Source of the DNA: a virus | Length of the DNA stretch: 20,967 nucleotides | Virus record (IMG/VR): IMGVR_UViG_3300027906_000186 | Coordinates: 1 to 20,967 of that record | Strand: one strand, 5' to 3' | Shown here: in pieces, positions 15,703-20,967 of the stretch | How positions within the stretch are numbered: position 1 is the stretch's first letter | How the letters are laid out: the number at the start of each line of letters is the position of its first letter | The notes under the pieces: model-generated | The model's database searches: none | Told to the model about the DNA's origin: nothing | Seen by the model: the letters and a program-made list of their open reading frames with translations, nothing else | Translations under genes and position numbers: made by a program

Positions 15703-18700
15703 ATGGCAACTCTTTTTGAAAACCAACGTAAATTTGGAGATCTCTTAGGTCGGCAAAGTGCTAGTACTAGCCCTACACCTGACAGGGAAGAAGACTTTTA
15801 CATAGATAAAAACCTAACCCTAAAGAAAGATGACCTAACTAAGTACCAGTATGTAACACCCATACGTAGCTACATGGTAGAACGTAAAGGTGCTGACTAC
15901 AGAAACAAAACTGATGAAGAAGTGGTTGATGATTTTGTACAGCACATGCGTTACTTCAATGCAAACACTGTGTCAACTACAGGTGAACTTAGGTTTATAA
16001 ATAAAGCAGATGAAAAAACTAAAGCAAGGGCTGGTAAAGCCTATGAGATATATGAACAGCTAGGTAACGTGTTTCAGAATGATGGGGCTATGGGTGCTGT
16101 TGATGGTGTAAAAGACTACATCTTTGCTGCAGCAGCAGATCCAACAAACTATTTAGGTTTAATTACTGGTGGTGTAGGAAGACTTGCTGCAGGTAGTTTT
16201 ACAGTTACAGGTAAAAAAGTTGTTAAAGAGAGCGTAAGAAAAGCAGGAATGAAAGCCGCTTTAGATGGTGCAACTCGAAAACAAGTTAAAAAAGCTGCCA
16301 AGAAAGCAGGGATGGAAGCTACTAAGAGAGCAATCAACTCTGGTGTATCTAAGTATCAGTCTAAAAAAGTAGCAGAAAAAGTAACTAAGCAGGTAACAAA
16401 AGAAGGACGCAAGAGTATAGCTTTTGATGCTATGAAAGCTAAACAAGAGGAGCTTTTTAAACAAGCAGGTAAAACTGCTTTGAAAGCTACGGTTGTGGGT
16501 GATGCAGGTTTTGCTGTAATGCAAGATGTATTAGCTCAAAATACTTTGATGGAAGCTGGCGCACAAGAACAGTTTAGTAAAACACAAACAGCTTTCTCTT
16601 CTTTGCTGGGTGGTGTAGCAGGTGCAGCACAGCTAGGCTTTGGTAAGTTTCGTGGGGCGTCTGGCTTTGAAGACACAGGTAATACTTTAGAAAAAATAGC
16701 TAACTCTGCTATAGAAAGTAACTCAGCTATGTTTTCAAAGAAAGATTCCAAAGCTGTAGCAAAACAAATAAAACAAGACGTTAAAAAATGGAATGAGAAA
16801 GTAGCCAGAGGTTATGAGATAAACACTGCTGTTATGCCATCTGAATTAGTTAAGACTATAACATTAGGTGAAGACGGTAAAGGAGGTTTGGCAAAGATAC
16901 TACACGACAAAGGCAGGAAGATACCAAAAAATAAAAAGGTAGCTGATGTCATAACTAATGTAGTTAGATTCTTACCTGAAGAAGACCTTATTGAAATTAA
17001 CAAAGCTATGGGTAAGTACACAGACCTAAAGCTAGGAGAGATAAGTGAAGACGGAGGCACAGAGCTAAGAGATTTACTGGCTAAAGATATATCTGAAGCA
17101 GGTAAAACACTAGCTGTAATGTCACAGGCACGTAGAATTATAGATACAGGAATAGTGGCTGCTGGAGGCAAAGCTAAACGTACTCTGGAAGATGACATAG
17201 AAGATGCTGTTAATGAGGTTAAAAAACTAAAAGCAGCACAGCCTCTAAAGTATGGACAGTCTGTGTGGAAACGTTTACTTGTATCATCTCCTGCTACTAC
17301 CATGATTAACGTGGCTGGCTTTGCTCAGTACTACGTAGGTCAGACTATGGCTGACTTGTTTAACTCTACTATGTTAGGCATGAAAGCTATGGGTCAGATG
17401 ACATACAACACGGCTGCTGCTAGAGAGACAGCACGTCAAGCACGTGTATTAACTCAGATACAGTCACAAAAGTTCCGTAACTTACTTGACCCTTACACTA
17501 CACATGATACATACATGGATTTTTTAAATGATGCTAATAATGAGGCAACAAGGAAAAAATTATTTGAGACTATGGCAGGTGGCGTAGAGGCTACAGCAGA
17601 AAGGTTCAACATAAATCCTAATAGTAAATTGTATCAGAACGTAGAAGCGGCAGCACAGGCGGCAAGCAACGTGTCAGGAGTACGTATACAAGATAGCTTT
17701 ACTAAGTCTCAAATGTTTATGACAGAGATGGATAAGTATCTAAGACTGAATAAAAAGATGACTCTAAAAGAGGCTATAATAAAAGGAGAAGAACCTGATG
17801 TAGAAGCTGTGCAAGGTGCGCTGGACAGTACACTCAAGTCTGTGTTTGCAAAAGATTACACAACAGATGAGACACCAGAGCTACTACGTACTACAGCTAA
17901 GTTTGCTGAAACTTTTTCTAACACCCCAGGTTTTGGTACACTGTTACCTTTTGGTAGATTTTTTAACAATGTTTTAGCTACAACCTATCAGTGGTCACCA
18001 CTAGCTGCACCTCAGCAGTTCTATAAGTTTGCTAGAAACCTTTACACCAAAGAACCTGACGTAACAGACAGAGATGCTTTTGCTCGTATGGTTGTGGGTA
18101 GCACTGCTCTACGATTGTCTATGGATTTTGATAATGAGAGAAGAGAAAAAGGTTTAGGTGTATATGAAGTAGACGTTGGCGGTGGTACTATTATAGATGC
18201 TAAGAACACGTTTCCTTTTTCTATATGGTTAGCTGCAGGTAGAGTTTTGAACACCATGAGAAATGGTGAGCAGGTATCAGCAGACTTACAAAAAGAAATA
18301 GGTACACAGTTAGTTGTAGGTCAGCTTGCACGTGACGCACAGTTTGGCAACGACATAAACAATCTGTTAGATGTATTAACTAATGTAGATGTAGACAAGA
18401 GAGCAGCCTCTATAGATGGTTTCTACAAAGTAGGTGGTAACTTTATCTCAGGCTTTACTCGTCCTTTAGATGTACTCAATAAAGCTGTAGGTTTTGCTAC
18501 AGGCACAGACACAGCTAAAGATGTACGACAGGCAGAAGGTGGTGCTGTGTTTACACAGTCAGCTACTAAGTATGTTGATAACATATTTGAAACTTTTATT
18601 GATGCAGTAGAAGGTGTAACAGGTAAAGACTTTGAAGCTGTTAATAAAACTTTAACAGGAGAAGAATTAAATGTAAGCACAAGAGCAGGAGATGTCTATG

Positions 18701-19200
18701 ACGCTAATCCTTTTGCACGTATGTTTGGTCTAACAATAAAACCTAGTAGGACTTCTACAGAAATAGCATACTCAATGGCAGACATGGCTACGTGGAGTGC
18801 TAGTGAAAGAACAAACATGCCAGCTTACGATAAAATATTTAACGGTATGCTTGCGCCAATGTTGGAAAGATATACACAACAACTAGTGGACGATCCTAAA
18901 TTTCAAAAAGCTAACCTAGCTAATAAGCGTGACCAGCTTACAAAAACATTGAACCAAGTTAAAGAATTGGTTCGTGATAGGATGGATAAGTATGGAGATA
19001 GAGACACTCGTATATTAAATAAAGCCAGAAAAGCTTCTACAGGATTTAAAAAAGAAGTAAAGAGGGAAGCTTTAAAATTGATGGAAGAAAACTATGGAGT
19101 TACAGGAAAACTAGAAGACCTAAGTTGGCAAGAGCTTGAACTTTTTATAAGGTTAGGAAATTATATAACAGACGTAAATGAAGAGGTAGCTAAACTATAA
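15703..19200 (+). CDS. Very large probable internal virion/DNA-ejection protein (1165 aa)
   Basis: 1165 residues, the largest protein in the window. Landmarks are KYQYVTPIRSYMVERKGADY near 48-66 and a Gly/Ala-rich hydrophobic patch at 138-166 (DYIFAAAADPTNYLGLITGG). A Lys-rich stretch at about 170-265 is followed by a second Gly/Ala-rich patch near 295-312 (FSSLLGGVAGAAQLGFG). A further hydrophobic segment lies near 528-560 (SSPATTMINVAGFAQYYVG). No catalytic motif is visible. Size, position at the end of the structural block and partly membrane-compatible segments fit the giant internal proteins that podoviruses push into the cell to make a DNA conduit. AGGAA lies upstream of the ATG at 15703. 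I assign the role from context. Confidence 0.7.
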   Translation: MATLFENQRKFGDLLGRQSASTSPTPDREEDFYIDKNLTLKKDDLTKYQYVTPIRSYMVERKGADYRNKTDEEVVDDFVQHMRYFNANTVSTTGELRFINKADEKTKARAGKAYEIYEQLGNVFQNDGAMGAVDGVKDYIFAAAADPTNYLGLITGGVGRLAAGSFTVTGKKVVKESVRKAGMKAALDGATRKQVKKAAKKAGMEATKRAINSGVSKYQSKKVAEKVTKQVTKEGRKSIAFDAMKAKQEELFKQAGKTALKATVVGDAGFAVMQDVLAQNTLMEAGAQEQFSKTQTAFSSLLGGVAGAAQLGFGKFRGASGFEDTGNTLEKIANSAIESNSAMFSKKDSKAVAKQIKQDVKKWNEKVARGYEINTAVMPSELVKTITLGEDGKGGLAKILHDKGRKIPKNKKVADVITNVVRFLPEEDLIEINKAMGKYTDLKLGEISEDGGTELRDLLAKDISEAGKTLAVMSQARRIIDTGIVAAGGKAKRTLEDDIEDAVNEVKKLKAAQPLKYGQSVWKRLLVSSPATTMINVAGFAQYYVGQTMADLFNSTMLGMKAMGQMTYNTAAARETARQARVLTQIQSQKFRNLLDPYTTHDTYMDFLNDANNEATRKKLFETMAGGVEATAERFNINPNSKLYQNVEAAAQAASNVSGVRIQDSFTKSQMFMTEMDKYLRLNKKMTLKEAIIKGEEPDVEAVQGALDSTLKSVFAKDYTTDETPELLRTTAKFAETFSNTPGFGTLLPFGRFFNNVLATTYQWSPLAAPQQFYKFARNLYTKEPDVTDRDAFARMVVGSTALRLSMDFDNERREKGLGVYEVDVGGGTIIDAKNTFPFSIWLAAGRVLNTMRNGEQVSADLQKEIGTQLVVGQLARDAQFGNDINNLLDVLTNVDVDKRAASIDGFYKVGGNFISGFTRPLDVLNKAVGFATGTDTAKDVRQAEGGAVFTQSATKYVDNIFETFIDAVEGVTGKDFEAVNKTLTGEELNVSTRAGDVYDANPFARMFGLTIKPSRTSTEIAYSMADMATWSASERTNMPAYDKIFNGMLAPMLERYTQQLVDDPKFQKANLANKRDQLTKTLNQVKELVRDRMDKYGDRDTRILNKARKASTGFKKEVKREALKLMEENYGVTGKLEDLSWQELELFIRLGNYITDVNEEVAKL

Positions 19201-19210
19201 AGGAGGTGAC
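19201..19210 (+). promoter_or_regulatory. Near-perfect Shine-Dalgarno for the 24-codon ORF
   Basis: AGGAGGTGAC begins directly after the 1165-aa gene's TAA and lies six bases (from AGGAGG) before the ATG at 19213. It can pair with almost the whole anti-Shine-Dalgarno of 16S rRNA, far better than the AAGG/AGGA sites used by the neighbouring late genes. Confidence 0.85.
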
Positions 19211-19212
19211 CT

Positions 19213-19287
19213 ATGAGAAGGTATCTAAAGAGGCTATGGTGTGCCTTGAGAAATAAAAAGTGCAGTCCAACTTGTGACTGTGTATAA
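19213..19287 (+). CDS. 24-residue basic, Cys-rich small protein
   Basis: ATG at 19213 to TAA at 19285-19287 encodes 24 residues, starting MRRYLKRLWCAL and ending KKCSPTCDCV. The N-terminal half is an Arg/Lys-rich amphipathic helix with Trp and Leu. The C-terminal half has three Cys (C-x3-C-x-C) plus one earlier Cys10, which could bind metal or form disulfides. It is supported by the very strong ribosome site, the correct spacing and its place as last gene before the terminator, so it would share the abundant late transcript. The function is unknown; membrane binding or a metal-bound mini-domain are guesses. Confidence 0.65.
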   Translation: MRRYLKRLWCALRNKKCSPTCDCV

Positions 19288-19289
19288 AA

Positions 19290-19320
19290 GAAGGGGCGCT
19301 TAATGCGCCCTTTTTATTTT
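19290..19320 (+). terminator. Rho-independent terminator, probably bidirectional
   Basis: GGGCGC (19294-19299), loop TTAAT, GCGCCC (19305-19310), then TTTTTATTTT. A G-T and two A-T pairs extend the stem. It lies three bases past the 24-codon ORF on the plus strand. Read on the minus strand, the same hairpin is followed by CTTCTTTTA, a weaker U-run, so it can also end the converging operon. The plus-strand T-run overlaps the stop codon (19314-19316) of the 63-aa minus-strand gene. Confidence 0.9.
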
Positions 19321-19505
19321 GTATAGCTATGTCCTGCCCACATCTTACACTCAAGGAGTTTATCCCTAGCTTTCTTGCGTTGGTCATTATCCTCAAGGTT
19401 ATCTAGTAGGAACTTATCCACTACTCTTATGGCAGTGTTCAAGTCATTCTTGAACTGTTCACGCTTGGCCTCCATGTAATTTGTAGCTTCACGTTCTAGT
19501 TTCAT
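19314..19505 (-). CDS. Acb2/Tad1-like hairpin-domain protein, putative anti-defence protein
   Basis: 63 residues, wholly helical. After a charged first helix (REATNYMEAKREQFKNDLNT) comes IRVVDKFLLDNLEDNDQRKK, then ARDKLLECKMWAGHSYTK. The R-x2-A-x2-KL-x-E-x2-MWA-x-S pattern is what I recall for the Acb2/Tad1 helical hairpin (D..R..AL.KLEEA.MWA..AIA). Members of that group bind cyclic nucleotides or cADPR-type signals and so block CBASS or Thoeris immunity. The size fits the hairpin alone; no extra beta domain is seen. The ATG overlaps the nuclease gene's TAA by one base (TAATG on the minus strand), and AAAAGG lies upstream. The assignment rests on motif memory; a generic small coiled-coil protein is the alternative. 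Confidence 0.6.
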   Translation of the reverse strand: MKLEREATNYMEAKREQFKNDLNTAIRVVDKFLLDNLEDNDQRKKARDKLLECKMWAGHSYTK

Positions 19506-20068
19506 TAAGCTGCCTTTTCTAAATTTACTGATAGTTTATTTAATATATCTTTAGCCTGTTCTATACTTATCTTAAACCATTCACCTCTTTGTTCTTCAGC
19601 TATCTTAGATGCTGCTATGTGGGCTTTAGCTTCTGCTTTACGTCTGTTGTTTGTTACAACCGTATGCTCTAGTTTGTAGTCTCTGAAAGGACTGCTAGTC
19701 TGATAGCCATTACATCTATCATCAGCATCTACAGCCATACCTATCTTGACCCACTCAGACCAAGCAGGATTAGTTATAGCATACACGTATCCCTCTTTGA
19801 TAGAGTCTAACTTGTACGTACCATCAAAGGCTGCATCACTAAAAGTTTTGTAGCGTCCTGCTTTATATAGTGGGTGTGTTTTTGAGATGTACTTACCATT
19901 TACATACATTTGAGTTTTATTAGTTCTAACTGCATGCCTACGTGCCTCTTTTCTATGACATGTAATGCAATAGGGAAGACCTCCTGCTTTACCTCTTCTT
20001 ACATAGAAATCCCTAGCTGAATTTACACCTTTTATTAATTCAATATTACAACGTCTGCATTTACTCAT
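19505..20068 (-). CDS. Zinc-ribbon + GIY-YIG (T5orf172/MUG113-type) nuclease
   Basis: 187 residues when started at 20068. This ATG has a perfect AGGAGGT five bases upstream (20074-20080) and yields MSKCRRC, placing the first Cys pair at the very start. An in-frame upstream ATG at 20143 would overlap the 65-aa gene and has no such site. A Cys4 cluster (C4-x2-C7, C34-x2-C37) forms a small zinc-finger DNA-binding module. The C-terminal domain shows the GIY-YIG layout: GYVYAI at 93-98 (GIY), WVKIG at 106-110 (YIG), Arg118, Glu146 in RKAEAKAH, and GEWF at 162-165, as in T5orf172 proteins. Phage members may act as homing, DNA-processing or host-DNA nucleases; which applies here cannot be told. Confidence 0.8.
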   Translation of the reverse strand: MSKCRRCNIELIKGVNSARDFYVRRGKAGGLPYCITCHRKEARRHAVRTNKTQMYVNGKYISKTHPLYKAGRYKTFSDAAFDGTYKLDSIKEGYVYAITNPAWSEWVKIGMAVDADDRCNGYQTSSPFRDYKLEHTVVTNNRRKAEAKAHIAASKIAEEQRGEWFKISIEQAKDILNKLSVNLEKAA

Positions 20069-20069
20069 T

Positions 20070-20267
20070 CTATACCTCCTGTGGTATTTGTGTACACCAT
20101 ACCCAATAATCTGCTTCAGACATAGAGGGCGGTCTAGTAGCATCTAAATATTTACTACGTATATCTACAGCCACATTACATTTATCTCTACTTTCGTATA
20201 AGATATTGTCGGACATAACCATTGGCTCTCCATCAAACATAAAGAGTGCTACTAAGATCCAAGCCAT
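20070..20267 (-). CDS. 65-aa protein with hydrophobic N-terminus
   Basis: 65 residues. The start MAWILVALFMFDGEP is a short hydrophobic segment, too short for a confident span but possible as an inner-membrane anchor or export signal. Two Cys (30 and 58) and WVWC near the end could pair in a disulfide if exported. Small phage proteins with the layout MxWxLVxxFMxxGxP...C are, from memory, common in marine phages and have no known function. AAGGA lies upstream. The ribosome site of the nuclease gene lies inside this gene and only one base separates stop and start, so translation is coupled. Confidence 0.65.
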   Translation of the reverse strand: MAWILVALFMFDGEPMVMSDNILYESRDKCNVAVDIRSKYLDATRPPSMSEADYWVWCTQIPQEV

Positions 20268-20270
20268 ATT

Positions 20271-20387
20271 CTATTCCTTTACTTCGTAATATTGTTCAAC
20301 TTTATCGTTGACCCAAGGTTCAAGATACTTCTCTGCTACACTGAATGTGCCAAAGAAAACTATTATTGCTGTTGCTAATACGTCCAT
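20271..20387 (-). CDS. 38-aa single-span membrane protein
   Basis: ATG at 20387 to TAG at 20271 on the minus strand. AGGAG stands a normal distance upstream and overlaps the reductase stop region. The protein is MDVLATAIIVFFGTF followed by SVAEKYLEPWVNDKVEQYYE and a short charged end: a membrane helix at residues about 3-17, then an acidic amphipathic tail. It fills the gap between the reductase gene (9 bases away) and the 65-aa gene (3 bases away), which supports it as a real coding unit. The function is unknown. Confidence 0.6.
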   Translation of the reverse strand: MDVLATAIIVFFGTFSVAEKYLEPWVNDKVEQYYEVKE

Positions 20388-20396
20388 ATCTAACTC

Positions 20397-20967
20397 CTAT
20401 GTTATATCGACTATTTCACACACGTCACCAGAGCAAGCAAATGTTTGGCTCGACTTCGTGTTGTCTTCTTGTTCATACTCTGAAAGCTTGTTCCAGTCAA
20501 TCTTTTCTGGCATACACGATAATAAAAATTCGTAATCATGCTTACCACAATCTTGATAAGGTGCTTGCTGATAGGTATGGTCTGAGTGTGGTAGGAAAGA
20601 TACACCCGACATTTCATCGAAGTGTTTATAAACGAATGCTCCCACATCTAACCATTCGTCATCTCGTACTGATATCGTAACTGAGGGCTTATGCTCACAC
20701 CAATAGCGTTGGTACATGAGCCAAGTCTCTAGCTGTTCAATAGCAGTCATATCGTTGCGTGTTATAGCCATCTCTGGTGATTTGACAGGGAAGCTAAACA
20801 CAGTTGTAGTGTCACCCTTAAATACACAAGGCTCATTAGGAACCTTCTGATCTATCATAAACTGTGTAAGGGGATCTTTATTATCACCTCGTACAGTACG
20901 GATGTAATATGGAGAGTGACGAGCATGTATACCACTGGCACTGTCAACGAGTTGTGAGACAGTACCC
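20397..20967 (-). CDS. Class II (B12-dependent) ribonucleotide reductase, C-terminal part
   Basis: The frame runs in from the right edge without a stop; the last 189 residues are present. Diagnostic stretches are GTVSQLVDSASGIHARHSPY, then YIRTVRGDNKDPLTQF, and further on DEMSGVSFLPHSDHTYQQAP, typical of adenosylcobalamin-dependent ribonucleotide reductases in marine phages. The tail ends CSGDVCEIVDIT; the Cys-x4-Cys pair matches the C-terminal dithiol that re-reduces the active site in the monomeric class II enzyme. The enzyme makes deoxyribonucleotides for phage DNA replication and needs host-derived cobalamin. The active-site Cys and cofactor-binding parts are outside the window. It heads the leftward operon. 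Confidence 0.9.
   Translation of the reverse strand, partial: GTVSQLVDSASGIHARHSPYYIRTVRGDNKDPLTQFMIDQKVPNEPCVFKGDTTTVFSFPVKSPEMAITRNDMTAIEQLETWLMYQRYWCEHKPSVTISVRDDEWLDVGAFVYKHFDEMSGVSFLPHSDHTYQQAPYQDCGKHDYEFLLSCMPEKIDWNKLSEYEQEDNTKSSQTFACSGDVCEIVDIT

Noticed and set aside
16812-17303. 163-codon minus-strand frame within the giant internal protein gene
   Set aside because: It is antisense to a clearly coding, compositionally consistent gene, with no ribosome site and no family resemblance.
20069-20143. Upstream in-frame start for the GIY-YIG gene at 20143
   Set aside because: The ATG at 20068 has a perfect AGGAGGT and gives a protein beginning at the zinc cluster; the longer form overlaps the 65-aa gene by 74 bases.
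20308-20680. Two plus-strand frames opposite the reductase gene
   Set aside because: They lie antisense to conserved ribonucleotide reductase sequence and have no recognisable features.

Overview
The window is a stretch of a double-stranded DNA tailed-phage genome, most likely an uncultivated marine phage. The DNA is AT-rich. Genes are packed with 1-25 base gaps or TAATG/ATGA overlaps, and nearly every recognisable product is a virion or lysis protein. The closest recognisable architecture is podovirus-like: an SU10-type adaptor followed by a tail nozzle protein, then tail fibres, then large internal (ejection) proteins. The small protein at 8932-9171 resembles DUF6127, a family I associate with marine Alphaproteobacteria, so an alphaproteobacterial host is a reasonable guess and no more. 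No integrase, tRNA, CRISPR array or insertion sequence was seen.

Plus strand, 1-19287 (late/structural block). The block opens with the 3' end of a virion-type protein (1-315). Next comes a long repeat-rich fibre with a self-cleaving S74 chaperone (328-2892), two small unknown or repeat proteins (2897-3818), a probable fibre-tail adaptor (3828-4142), the SU10-like adaptor (4145-4834) and a nozzle protein carrying extra repeat modules (4834-7374). Two more fibre-type proteins (7386-8935) and a small single-span membrane protein (8932-9171) follow. Then comes an internal-virion/lysis group: an Ala/Gln-rich coiled-coil protein (9175-11319), a LysM + peptidoglycan-binding + lysozyme-like protein (11335-13236), a three-span membrane protein (13236-13682), and three probable internal virion proteins (13692-19200). 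The block ends with a 24-codon ORF behind a near-perfect Shine-Dalgarno (19213-19287) and a strong hairpin terminator (about 19290-19320).

Minus strand, 20967-19314 (early/metabolic block, converging on the same terminator). Read in its own direction it holds the C-terminal part of a B12-dependent class II ribonucleotide reductase, a 38-aa single-span membrane protein, a 65-aa protein with a hydrophobic start, a zinc-ribbon/GIY-YIG nuclease, and a 63-aa protein resembling the Acb2/Tad1 hairpin fold of phage anti-CBASS/anti-Thoeris proteins. The five genes are separated by 0-9 bases or overlap, so they look like one transcript.

How they fit together: the late block builds the tail and host-recognition fibres, the cell-wall-cutting and DNA-ejection apparatus, and probably lysis. 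The converging block supplies deoxynucleotides and, if the hairpin assignment holds, protection against nucleotide-signalling host immunity. There is no gene-free stretch longer than 300 bases.
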